Made by a program: the position numbers and the translations under genes | The notes under the pieces: generated by a model | Told to the model about the DNA's origin: nothing | The model's input: only the letters and a program-made list of their open reading frames with translations | The model's database searches: none | Shown: positions 1-6,034 of the stretch, piece by piece | How positions within the stretch are numbered: the first letter of the stretch is position 1 | Layout: the number at the start of each line of letters is the position of its first letter | Origin: CAZQEC01 sp964591565 | Lineage (GTDB): Bacteria; Patescibacteriota; UBA1384; CAJBMM01 | Assembly (NCBI GenBank): GCA_964591565.1 | Contig: CAZQEC010000033.1 | Location: 1-10,355, forward strand | Reading direction: 5' to 3' | DNA: 10,355 nucleotides

Positions 1-395
1 AACCGTTATTTACGGTGCTGGATAAACGAAAAGAGTTGGCGGCGGAAACAGTTAAAAACGCCGAAGAAGCAACGACCATGCTGAATGAATCGGTGACCAA
101 AGAAAAAGAGCTGCTACATCAAGCTCGAATTCAGTCGGAGCAACTGGTGCGCAAAGCCGAGGAGCACGCCAAAAAACGCGAGCAAGAAATAATGGTCAAA
201 GCCGAAAATCAAGCCCGTGATCTAATTACGCAAACCAAAACATCGTTAGTGCAGATGGAAGCGAAGATGAAGCAAGACCTTGAAACGCATACCGCCGAGC
301 TAGTGCTAGCCGCCACTCAAACCATTTTACAGGAACACACACCGCCACAAATTGATAATAAGCTCATAGATCAAGTTTTGGTGCGAATGAGATAA
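1..395 (+). CDS. atpF: F1Fo ATP synthase subunit b, 3' part (5' end outside window)
   Basis: This is the C-terminal part of the b subunit, the peripheral stalk that links the membrane a subunit to delta/alpha on F1. The reading frame is open to the window edge (first whole codon at 3). It reads PLFTVLDKRKE, the hinge that follows the membrane helix in b subunits, so the GTG at 15 is an internal valine and not a start. The remaining ~125 residues are almost uninterrupted charged helix rich in Glu, Lys, Ala and Gln, as expected for the dimeric coiled coil. The tail with QIDNKLIDQVLVRMR fits the delta-binding end. The N-terminal membrane segment must lie upstream of the window. The stop at 393-395 is followed after 1 nt by the atpH start, so the two are translationally coupled. 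Identification rests on this pattern plus position directly before atpH and atpA. Confidence 0.93.
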   Translation, partial: PLFTVLDKRKELAAETVKNAEEATTMLNESVTKEKELLHQARIQSEQLVRKAEEHAKKREQEIMVKAENQARDLITQTKTSLVQMEAKMKQDLETHTAELVLAATQTILQEHTPPQIDNKLIDQVLVRMR

Positions 396-396
396 A

Positions 397-873
397 ATGT
401 TAACTCCATACAATTACAGCTCAATTTTACTGAAAGAATCAAACAATCCGGCCGAAACGGTCGGTTGGGTTGACGCTCTGGCTAATCTGGTACTGGCTAA
501 AAAAACGATTCTGGGGAACATTAAAACGTCTGAATTAACAACCATTTTAGCATCACTTAAATGCCCGAAAGCGATCCAAAATATTTTGTTGATCATGATT
601 GAAAATAACGACACATCTTTGCTACCACGAATAGCTGCCGGCTTACGCAGGCAATTAACCAAAATTGGCAAACCGGTGGCAGATGTGTACGTGGCGAGGA
701 GCGATAAGATGACCGAAAATAAAATTGGTACTGCGCTTGGCTCAAATTACACAGTCGTATTTCAGTCTGATCCAAAACTGATCGCGGGTATGCGAATTTC
801 CAGTGCCAATTTTACCTACGAATCCAGCGTTGCATCACGTTTAGATGATATGAAAAAAGCATTAAATAATTAA
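397..873 (+). CDS. atpH: F1Fo ATP synthase subunit delta (OSCP)
   Basis: The delta subunit caps the F1 head and holds the b stalk to the alpha subunits. The 158-residue product is short compared with the usual ~175-180. Its N-terminal six-helix domain is divergent. The C-terminal part is recognisable: DPKLIAGMRISSANFTYESSVASRLDDMKKAL (residues ~125-156, split here as DPKLIAGMRISSANF and SSVASRLDDMKKAL) follows the family pattern of a glycine-rich strand, a hydrophobic strand, then a Ser-x-x-x-x-Leu helix. The start at 397 sits 1 nt after the atpF stop and has no separate ribosome binding site, so it probably depends on coupling to atpF. The end is 12 nt before atpA. Order b-delta-alpha is the standard bacterial order, which makes the assignment firm despite weak N-terminal similarity. 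Confidence 0.9.
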   Translation: MLTPYNYSSILLKESNNPAETVGWVDALANLVLAKKTILGNIKTSELTTILASLKCPKAIQNILLIMIENNDTSLLPRIAAGLRRQLTKIGKPVADVYVARSDKMTENKIGTALGSNYTVVFQSDPKLIAGMRISSANFTYESSVASRLDDMKKALNN

Positions 874-885
874 AGGGCTAAATAT

Positions 886-2370
886 ATGAGTCAAACACTC
901 TTCGAGGAGTTAAGAAAAAAAATTACTGATAGCAGGAGCGACCCCGGCTCTAAAAGCAGTGGTGCGGTACTCTCTGTAGCCGATGGCATAGCGGTTGTAT
1001 CTGGCTTAAATAGCGTTAAATCAGGTGAAATGGTGCATTTTTCCAGTGGAGCGGCTGGCTTGGCACTTAACCTCGAAGAGGTGCAAGTTGGTGTGGCAAT
1101 TCTAGGCACCGAGTCGGTACGTGCCGGCGATAAAGTCACCTGCACCGATCAAGTTTTGAGCGTACCAGCTAGTGATAAGATGCTTGGCCGTGTTGTCAAT
1201 CCATTAGGCGAAGTGATAGATGGAAAAGGCGCAATTGAAGCGAGCGAGCGTATGTTAATTGAAAAAATTGCTCCGGGCGTCATTACCCGACAGTCCGTCA
1301 ATCGCCCGCTCCAAACTGGCATCTTGGCTATAGACGCTATGATTCCGATTGGTCGAGGCCAGCGTGAACTGATTATTGGTGATCGCCAAACCGGCAAAAC
1401 CGCCATTGCCATTGATACTATTTTGAATCAAATTGGCGAAGACATTACTTGCATTTACGTGGCAATCGGTCAAAAGGAATCAAAAACAGCTAAATTAATC
1501 GCCAGATTAAACGAGGCCGGAGCAATGAAACACACTATCGTGGTAGTGGCTGGTGCATCCGACCCGGCTTCCCTAACTTTTTTGGCACCGTACGCCGGTT
1601 GTGCCATTGCCGAATACTTTATGGATAAAGGCAAAGATGTACTGATTATTTATGATGATCTCACCAAGCACGCTTGGGCCTACCGTCAGCTGTCCCTGCT
1701 ACTGCGTCGCCCACCAGGTCGCGAGGCCTACCCAGGAGACGTTTTTTACCTCCATTCGCGTCTATTGGAGCGATCAGCCAACTTAAGCAAACAGTTTGGT
1801 GGCGGATCAATTACCGCCTTGCCAATTATTGAAACACAAGCTGGAGACAGTTCGGCGTACATTCCGACCAACGTTATTTCCATTACCGATGGTCAAATAT
1901 ATCTTGAAGGCGATCTGTTTTACCAAGGTGTGCGACCAGCTATTAACTCGGGACTATCGGTCTCGCGAGTCGGTGGCGCCGCCCAGGTTAAAAATATGAA
2001 AAAAGTGGCTGGAAAATTGCGTCTCGATTTAGCTCAATATCGAGAACTAGCCGCCTTTGCTCAATTTGGATCAGATTTAGATGAAACCACCCGCAACCAG
2101 CTCGAGCGCGGAGCACGATTGACTGAATTACTAAAACAACCACAGTATTCACCAATTCCAATCGCGGAGCAAATTGCTTTGGTGTGGGCGGCAACACGCG
2201 GTTTGTTCGACGCCGTTGCCTTAGATGTGGTCTCCAAAGTCTCAGGCTCTTTCCGTCAGATATTGCGTGATGGTCATGAAAAAGTGCTGGTGGAGCTAAA
2301 AACCGCAGATACGATCACTCCAGATACAGAATCAACCCTTGAAAAAGCGTTCAAGGAGGCATCAGCATGA
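886..2370 (+). CDS. atpA: F1Fo ATP synthase subunit alpha
   Basis: Alpha is the non-catalytic nucleotide-binding subunit, three copies of which alternate with beta in the F1 ring. The 494-residue product is close to the usual ~500-510. Visible are the N-terminal beta-barrel (residues ~20-90, starting at GAVLSVADGIAVVSGL), the Walker A loop GDRQTGKT (165-172), the aspartate-rich Walker B strand in DVLIIYDDLTKHA, and the arginine finger in SVSRVGGAAQ (Arg361), which reaches into the beta active site. The C-terminal helical domain begins around LRLDLAQYRELAAFAQFGSD. A weak AAAGGG ribosome binding site lies upstream of the ATG. The stop is TGA at 2368-2370, within ATGA. An AAGGAGG occurs inside the last codons (2353-2359), placed for the ATG at 2367 rather than for atpG. 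It is followed by an expanded 138-nt gap before atpG. Confidence 0.98.
   Translation: MSQTLFEELRKKITDSRSDPGSKSSGAVLSVADGIAVVSGLNSVKSGEMVHFSSGAAGLALNLEEVQVGVAILGTESVRAGDKVTCTDQVLSVPASDKMLGRVVNPLGEVIDGKGAIEASERMLIEKIAPGVITRQSVNRPLQTGILAIDAMIPIGRGQRELIIGDRQTGKTAIAIDTILNQIGEDITCIYVAIGQKESKTAKLIARLNEAGAMKHTIVVVAGASDPASLTFLAPYAGCAIAEYFMDKGKDVLIIYDDLTKHAWAYRQLSLLLRRPPGREAYPGDVFYLHSRLLERSANLSKQFGGGSITALPIIETQAGDSSAYIPTNVISITDGQIYLEGDLFYQGVRPAINSGLSVSRVGGAAQVKNMKKVAGKLRLDLAQYRELAAFAQFGSDLDETTRNQLERGARLTELLKQPQYSPIPIAEQIALVWAATRGLFDAVALDVVSKVSGSFRQILRDGHEKVLVELKTADTITPDTESTLEKAFKEASA
2353..2359 (+). promoter_or_regulatory. Perfect Shine-Dalgarno inside atpA 3' end
   Basis: AAGGAGG lies 7 nt before an ATG at 2367 that overlaps the atpA stop as ATGA. 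The bases also encode Lys-Glu-Ala of atpA, so the match could be coding chance. The spacing is ideal for initiation at 2367, but atpG itself starts only at 2509. It either serves the small ORF 2367-2516 or is left over from an ancestral tight atpA-atpG junction. Confidence 0.5.
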
Positions 2371-2516
2371 GCGCGGCACACATAACGAATATGGATAATG
2401 GCAATCAGATTGTTGAACAAAACTGGTATGTCACAAATCATACAAAAAAAGTCGCTTTGCGACACCATAATTATACATTATACATTATACATTATACATT
2501 TTTTTATTATGCCTAG
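2367..2516 (+). CDS. Small ORF bridging atpA and atpG (49 codons), doubtful protein
   Basis: The ATG overlaps the atpA stop (ATGA) and has a perfect AAGGAGG 7 nt upstream. The frame stays open for 49 codons across the whole gap and ends with TAG at 2514-2516, overlapping the atpG start (2509) by 8 nt. The peptide begins MSAAHITNMDNGNQ and ends in a Tyr/Ile/His-rich stretch that is simply the translated heptamer repeat. It shows no domain or signal that I recognise. Its likely value, if translated, is to carry ribosomes to the atpG start, which has no ribosome binding site of its own. It could also be chance, since the heptamer contains no stop in any frame on this strand. Confidence 0.3.
   Translation: MSAAHITNMDNGNQIVEQNWYVTNHTKKVALRHHNYTLYIIHYTFFYYA
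2470..2500 (+). repeat. Heptanucleotide tandem repeat (ATTATAC, 4.4 copies)
   Basis: Four perfect copies of ATTATAC followed by ATT lie in the atpA-atpG gap. Seven T residues (2499-2505) overlap its end, and the atpG ATG follows 8 nt after the repeat. Perfect tandem heptamers of this kind resemble the short tandemly repeated repetitive (STRR) sequences described in cyanobacteria, which are also heptameric and intergenic. Copy number may vary between strains by polymerase slippage. Confidence 0.95.
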
Positions 2517-3369
2517 TACACTAGCCCTAAAACGCCGCATTAAATCGGTCAAAAACGTCAAGCAAATTACCAAAGCGATGGAGTTAACCGCCGCCGCTAA
2601 AATGCACCGTGCCCAAATGACCGTTTTAGGAGCTAGACCATACGCTGAAAGAGTGCGCAGTTTGGTTAATGGGCTGGGATCAACTCTGGGCAAACACCCA
2701 ATGTTGGATGCAAAAAAAGTTATTAAACAATTAGTTATTTTGGTTTCATCCGACCGTGGTTTAGCCGGTGGCTTAAACGCCGGTCTAGTGCGAGAAGTGT
2801 TGCGCTTTGTTAAAGAATCAGGCGTGCCGACAGAGTACATAATCGTCGGGAAAAAGGGTTTGTCACTGGTGGCAAAGTATGGACTGTCAATACTGGCCAC
2901 GTTTTCTGACCTACCCGCCCGCCTTGACAGTTTATCCACCCGCCCAATTAGTTTTCTTGCCAAAGAGCACTACTTAAATGGCCAAACCGACCGAGTGTAT
3001 GTGGCGTATAATCATTTTCACTCTACATTGTCACAAAAGCCAACCGTGACCCAGCTGTTGCCGGTGGTGGATATGAATAGTGATAATACTATTAATACAA
3101 ATTTAAATGGCGAAACGCTATTTGAACCAAGTGCGATAGAGTTGCTAGATACTCTTTTACCGCGATTGGTGGATCAGATATTTTTTCAGCTTCTGCTCGA
3201 AGCCACCGCCTCGGAACACGCTGCCCGTATGGTGGCGATGCGTAGCGCCACCGATAACGCCAGCGACTTGCTTGAAGATTTAGATTTAACTTTTAATAGT
3301 ATTCGCCAATCCAGCATTACTGCCCAAATGGCCGAAATATCAGCCAGCATCACTGCGTTGGAGGATTAA
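2509..3369 (+). CDS. atpG: F1Fo ATP synthase subunit gamma
   Basis: Gamma is the central rotor shaft inside the alpha3-beta3 ring. The start at 2509 gives a 286-residue protein, the normal length for the family. The N-terminus LKRRIKSVKNVKQITKAME, followed by TAAAKMHRAQ, matches the conserved N-terminal gamma helix. The C-terminal helix (SEHAARMVAMRSATDNASDLL, split as SEHAARMVAM and RSATDNASDLL) is the second conserved half of the coiled coil. The frame is open upstream to 2398, but that extension only translates the heptamer repeat and is rejected. No Shine-Dalgarno is present: the upstream bases are A/T only. Initiation may depend on coupling from the small ORF 2367-2516 or on an unstructured AU-rich leader. 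The stop TAA (3367-3369) shares its last A with an ATG at 3369. Confidence 0.96.
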   Translation: MPSTLALKRRIKSVKNVKQITKAMELTAAAKMHRAQMTVLGARPYAERVRSLVNGLGSTLGKHPMLDAKKVIKQLVILVSSDRGLAGGLNAGLVREVLRFVKESGVPTEYIIVGKKGLSLVAKYGLSILATFSDLPARLDSLSTRPISFLAKEHYLNGQTDRVYVAYNHFHSTLSQKPTVTQLLPVVDMNSDNTINTNLNGETLFEPSAIELLDTLLPRLVDQIFFQLLLEATASEHAARMVAMRSATDNASDLLEDLDLTFNSIRQSSITAQMAEISASITALED

Positions 3370-3416
3370 TGATGTCTCATAGATTATTTATCAACACTCA
3401 ATTAAGCACACAATTT

Positions 3417-3527
3417 TCGGATTTCGCCCACTCGATTCTGACTCAGGGCGACCTGAGCTCGTCGAAGGTCGGATTTCGATATTCGCCCATTCGATTCAAA
3501 CTCAGGGCGACCCGAGCCAGTCGAAGG
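3417..3527 (+). repeat. Two-copy tandem REP-like repeat between atpG and atpD
   Basis: Unit 1 is 3417-3468 (52 nt) and unit 2 is 3469-3527 (59 nt). They are nearly identical apart from a 7-nt insertion (3479-3485) in unit 2 and a handful of substitutions. Both begin TCGGATTTCG and end GTCGAAGG, and a third partial start TCGGATTT follows at 3528. Each unit carries a hairpin core near CTCAGGGCGA. The segment CCTGAGCTCGTCGAAGG (3452-3468) resembles a dispersed intergenic repeat motif that I have seen in several unrelated bacterial genomes. That similarity is from memory and unverified. The base composition (GC-rich) contrasts with the AT-rich spacer around it. Confidence 0.9.
3442..3457 (+). other. 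Perfect hairpin with GNRA tetraloop in the REP-like unit 1
   Basis: CTCAGG-GCGA-CCTGAG forms a perfect 6-bp stem closed by GCGA, a GNRA tetraloop. An outer TCGA pair (3432-3435 with 3462-3465) could extend it beyond an internal loop. Unit 2 has the equivalent at 3501-3516 with one A-C mismatch in the stem. There is no T-run behind it, so it is not a rho-independent terminator. A role in mRNA processing or stability is possible. Confidence 0.7.
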
Positions 3528-3540
3528 TCGGATTTGCGTC

Positions 3541-3568
3541 ATTATTTATCTATTATCCATTTCTAATT
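3541..3568 (+). repeat. Degenerate seven-base-period sequence before atpD
   Basis: Four consecutive heptamers of the approximate form ATYNWTT (ATTATTT, ATCTATT, ATCCATT, then TCTAATT) end 15 nt before the atpD ATG. The period is visible but imperfect, and in such AT-rich DNA chance cannot be excluded from this copy alone. Confidence 0.45.
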
Positions 3569-3583
3569 ACAATCGGAGACCTT

Positions 3584-5002
3584 ATGCCATTACATACATC
3601 TAATAAACATGACGACGCTAGCCACAATGGTGTCGTCACCCAAATTATCGGCCCAGTGGTGGACGCGGAGTTTACCGAAGAACTACCTAATATTTTAGAT
3701 GCGCTCATTATTCAGACCGAAGACGGGCGCCTGGTGCTCGAAACCCAGCAACACCTTTCCACAACGTCGGTTCGTGCTATCGCTATGGGCTCGACACAAG
3801 GTCTGAAACGAGGCATTGAAGTCAAGGCAACTGGCAAACCAATCTCGGTGCCAGTTGGTAAAGAAACACTTGGACGTATGATCAATGTGGTTGGCGAACC
3901 AATTGACGGTAAGGAAGAACTCAAAACCAAAGAAGTGTATTCTATTCACCGTGATGCGCCAGCTCTGACTGAGCAAAATACCAAAACCGAAGTGCTAGAA
4001 ACTGGCATAAAAGTGATTGATTTAATTGCGCCAATCACCAAAGGCGGCAAGGTTGGACTGTTTGGCGGGGCTGGCGTCGGTAAAACAGTTATCATTACCG
4101 AGCTCATTCGCAACATCGCCGCGGAACATGGTGGTTATTCAATTTTTGCCGGGGTTGGCGAGCGCACTCGCGAGGGTAATGATTTGTACCATGAAATGAA
4201 AGAGTCGGGCGTGCTAGATAAAACTGCTCTAGTTTTTGGTCAAATGAACGAACCACCGGGAGCGCGTCAACGGGTTGCCTTGACTGGGCTGACATTGGCT
4301 GAATATTTTCGTGACCAGGGCTCGGACGTGTTGTTTTTCATTGATAACATCTTCCGTTTTACTCAAGCTGGCTCTGAAGTTTCAGCACTTTTAGGACGTA
4401 TCCCTTCAGCCGTCGGCTATCAATCCACGCTCGCTTCGGAGATGGGACAGCTCCAAGAACGCATTACCTCGACCACCAAGGGTTCGGTCACTTCGGTGCA
4501 AGCGGTGTATGTACCAGCTGATGATTTGACAGATCCAGCTCCAGCCACGACCTTCGCCCATTTGGATTCAACCGTCGTTTTGTCACGTGCCTTGTCGGAA
4601 CTTGGTATTTACCCCGCTGTTGACCCATTAGATTCAACCTCAATTATTTTGGATCCATTAATCGTAGGTGAAGAACATTACGCCTGCGCTCGCGGCGTGC
4701 AAAAAGTTTTGCAACGCTACAAGGAACTGCAAGATATTATCGCTATATTAGGTATGGATGAGCTTTCGGAAGACGATAAATTGATTGTGGCTCGAGCACG
4801 CAAGATTCAAAAATTCCTATCACAGCCGTTCCACGTCGCCGAAGTGTTTACCGGACTCACTGGTGAATATGTAGAGCTGGCGCAAACCGTCAAAGATTTT
4901 CAAGCTATTTTGGACGGCAAGCACGACAATTTACCAGAACAGGCGTTTTATATGCAAGGTACACTTGCCCAGGTCGAAAAAGCCGCCAAGGAAATTAAAT
5001 AA
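3584..5002 (+). CDS. atpD: F1Fo ATP synthase subunit beta
   Basis: Beta is the catalytic subunit, making ATP from ADP and phosphate in the F1 head. The 472-residue product is of typical length. Seen in order: an N-terminal beta-barrel starting GVVTQIIGPVVDAEF (16-30), Walker A GGAGVGKT (161-168), the catalytic glutamate Glu193 in GVGERTREGND, the Walker B strand ending in VLFFIDNIFRF, and the rotor-contacting DELSEED loop, here DELSEDD (392-398) with Asp for the second Glu of the final pair. A GGAG ribosome binding site at 3575-3578 lies 5 nt before the ATG, giving this gene its own initiation signal, unlike atpG and atpC. The short leader MPLHTSNKHDDASHN ahead of the barrel is a little longer than in many beta subunits. 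It is preceded by a 214-nt repeat-bearing gap. Confidence 0.98.
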   Translation: MPLHTSNKHDDASHNGVVTQIIGPVVDAEFTEELPNILDALIIQTEDGRLVLETQQHLSTTSVRAIAMGSTQGLKRGIEVKATGKPISVPVGKETLGRMINVVGEPIDGKEELKTKEVYSIHRDAPALTEQNTKTEVLETGIKVIDLIAPITKGGKVGLFGGAGVGKTVIITELIRNIAAEHGGYSIFAGVGERTREGNDLYHEMKESGVLDKTALVFGQMNEPPGARQRVALTGLTLAEYFRDQGSDVLFFIDNIFRFTQAGSEVSALLGRIPSAVGYQSTLASEMGQLQERITSTTKGSVTSVQAVYVPADDLTDPAPATTFAHLDSTVVLSRALSELGIYPAVDPLDSTSIILDPLIVGEEHYACARGVQKVLQRYKELQDIIAILGMDELSEDDKLIVARARKIQKFLSQPFHVAEVFTGLTGEYVELAQTVKDFQAILDGKHDNLPEQAFYMQGTLAQVEKAAKEIK

Positions 5003-5053
5003 ATGATTGCCCGCTACGCACTACTCACTACTAACTACGAACTAATTATATGA
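5003..5053 (+). other. 16-codon bridging ORF between atpD and atpC
   Basis: ATG at 5003 directly follows the atpD TAA with no spacer. The frame runs through the heptamer-like spacer and stops at TGA 5051-5053, overlapping the atpC start as ATGA. The peptide (MIARYALLTTNYELII) has no recognisable function. Because atpC lacks a ribosome binding site, this tiny frame could deliver terminating ribosomes exactly to its start codon. Confidence 0.35.
5013..5047 (+). repeat. Degenerate heptamer repeat (ACTACNN) before atpC
   Basis: Five consecutive heptamers fit ACTACNN with few deviations: the first starts with G and the last reads ACTAATT. The array ends 2 nt before the atpC ATG. The unit sequence differs from the ATTATAC array before atpG, but the period and position are the same. 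Confidence 0.75.
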
Positions 5054-5481
5054 TAACTTTTTCCCTCATTAGCCAAGACAAGGTCGTCACCGAAACCGAA
5101 GCAGATGAAGTGCTTTTGCCTACTGTGTCTGGTCAAATTGGGGTACTTCAACATCACGTTGATTTGGTCACGGTGCTCAAAACTGGCGAAGTGACCACCA
5201 AAAAAGGTGGTAAGGAGGATCATTTTGCCGTCTTTGGTGGTGTAGCTCAAGTTAACGGCAAGGAAGTGGTGGTGCTGGCCGATCGCGCCGAGCATGTAGA
5301 TGAAATTGACCTGGCCAAAGCTGAACAAGCCAAACGCGATGCTGAAAAACTAAGTGAAACCGCCAAAACCGACATTGAACTGGCCCATGCTTACGCTTTA
5401 ATCGAACGTAACCTAAATCGAATCGCTATCATCAAACATCGCCGCGGGCACAAACACCACACGACCCATTTGGAACAATAA
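5050..5481 (+). CDS. atpC: F1Fo ATP synthase subunit epsilon
   Basis: Epsilon sits on the rotor with gamma, and its C-terminal helices can inhibit ATP hydrolysis. The 143-residue product shows the N-terminal beta-sandwich (residues ~1-85) with the family signature LLPTVSGQIGVLQHHVDLVT (21-40), then a helical hairpin (from ~88) rich in Lys, Glu and Ala (LAKAEQAKRDAEKL). The final residues are unusually histidine- and arginine-rich (HRRGHKHHTTH), beyond the normal end of the second helix. The function of this tail is unknown. No Shine-Dalgarno precedes the ATG, which overlaps the stop of the 16-codon ORF 5003-5053. The gene ends the F1 cluster. Confidence 0.95.
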   Translation: MITFSLISQDKVVTETEADEVLLPTVSGQIGVLQHHVDLVTVLKTGEVTTKKGGKEDHFAVFGGVAQVNGKEVVVLADRAEHVDEIDLAKAEQAKRDAEKLSETAKTDIELAHAYALIERNLNRIAIIKHRRGHKHHTTHLEQ

Positions 5482-5500
5482 TCCTAAGTCAAATCATATC

Positions 5501-5508
5501 AAAGGAGG
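5501..5508 (+). promoter_or_regulatory. Strong Shine-Dalgarno for the 5516 gene
   Basis: AAAGGAGG lies 7 nt before the ATG at 5516. It is the best ribosome binding site in the window and settles that start. It suggests that this small gene is translated more independently than the ATP synthase genes upstream. Confidence 0.85.
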
Positions 5509-5515
5509 TTGTAAT

Positions 5516-5902
5516 ATGATCGAATCGGGTAACATAGGTTCAGGGACTGGAGAAGTGGAAAAATCTAGAGAATTAGTTCTTCGCACCGCGGAGGCAAAGC
5601 AAGCTCGAGCTGATCTGCTTGCCTTGAAACATCTTGGACCAGAAAATGCGGAGGTGATTGACGCCCAAACACGTTTCGCTAAAGCTCTACAACAGGAAGA
5701 GCGGTTAATGACTACACTTCCAGCTGGCGTATGGATCAGCTATCACACCGCAATTACTTTCAAAGAGGCAGGGTTTATTGAATACGCTAGAGAAGCGGCT
5801 TACGATGGTATTCGATGCATTGATACTAGAGAGTATGATACTTGGGATGAACGCGATGCGTGGTTGGAACGATTTGACGAAATCATCAGATCGCAAACAT
5901 AG
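5516..5902 (+). CDS. Hypothetical 128-aa soluble helical protein downstream of atpC
   Basis: I do not recognise the family. The product is predicted to be cytosolic: it has no signal peptide or membrane segment, is acidic, and is mostly helical. Residues ~14-65 form a charged, Ala/Glu/Lys/Gln-rich helix pair (SRELVLRTAEAKQARADLLA, then QTRFAKALQQEERL). Residues ~72-125 carry aromatic-rich helices, including AGFIEYAREAAYDGIRCIDT and a Trp/Asp/Glu-rich end (YDTWDERDAWLERFDEI). The second half has the look of a single TPR- or SEL1-like helical pair, but no repeat is clear. The gene starts 34 nt after atpC on the same strand with no visible terminator between, so it is probably the last gene of the operon. 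An ATP-synthase-related role is only a guess from position. Confidence 0.8.
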   Translation: MIESGNIGSGTGEVEKSRELVLRTAEAKQARADLLALKHLGPENAEVIDAQTRFAKALQQEERLMTTLPAGVWISYHTAITFKEAGFIEYAREAAYDGIRCIDTREYDTWDERDAWLERFDEIIRSQT

Positions 5903-5959
5903 ATGCAATTAATAGCTTATAAAAAGCATGATGAATAAATTATTGTTCGAGCATAAGCG

Positions 5960-5988
5960 GGAACGTCGAATCATTATCATGTTCCTTT
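5960..5988 (+). terminator. Weak candidate terminator after the 5516 gene
   Basis: GGAACGT (5960-5966) can pair with ATGTTCC (5979-5985) through one G-U pair, leaving a 12-nt loop and followed by only three T residues. It sits in the 132-nt convergent gap between the 5516 gene and miaA, where a terminator is expected, but both stem and U-tract are weak. Nothing else convincing is visible in 5903-6034. Confidence 0.25.
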
Positions 5989-6034
5989 GTGAAAGTGCAT
6001 CCAACTTGATTAATGCCGTTGTTAGTAATACCGC

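Larger units (their letters stand above)
3369..3566 (+). other. Open frame bridging atpG and atpD (65 codons), probably not a protein gene
   Basis: The frame starts with ATG overlapping the last base of the atpG stop (TAATGATG), runs through both copies of the REP-like repeat and ends with TAA at 3564-3566, 17 nt before the atpD start. The predicted peptide is Arg/Ser-rich with no recognisable domain. The repeated DNA yields no repeated peptide because the two units differ by 7 nt and change frame. I list it because the same arrangement occurs at the other two expanded junctions, not because I believe in a functional protein. Confidence 0.2.

Noticed and set aside
2368..2370. Possible recoded TGA (Gly code of Gracilibacteria/Absconditabacteria)
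   Set aside because: The TGA ends atpA at the normal C-terminus, and no conserved gene in the window has an internal TGA, so code 11 applies.
2398..2508. N-terminal extension of atpG to an ATG at 2398
   Set aside because: The extra 37 residues only translate spacer and the heptamer repeat. The conserved gamma N-terminus begins at 2509 and gives the family length.
2478..2963. 161-codon ORF on the minus strand
   Set aside because: It lies antisense to the conserved coding region of atpG and its start region is inside the heptamer repeat. No domain is recognisable.
2470..5047. CRISPR-like array from the repeated units
   Set aside because: The repeats are either contiguous heptamers or a two-copy tandem, without regularly spaced unique spacers and without cas genes.
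5035..5328. 97-codon ORF on the minus strand over atpC
   Set aside because: It is a shadow of the epsilon subunit gene, without ribosome binding site or recognisable domain.
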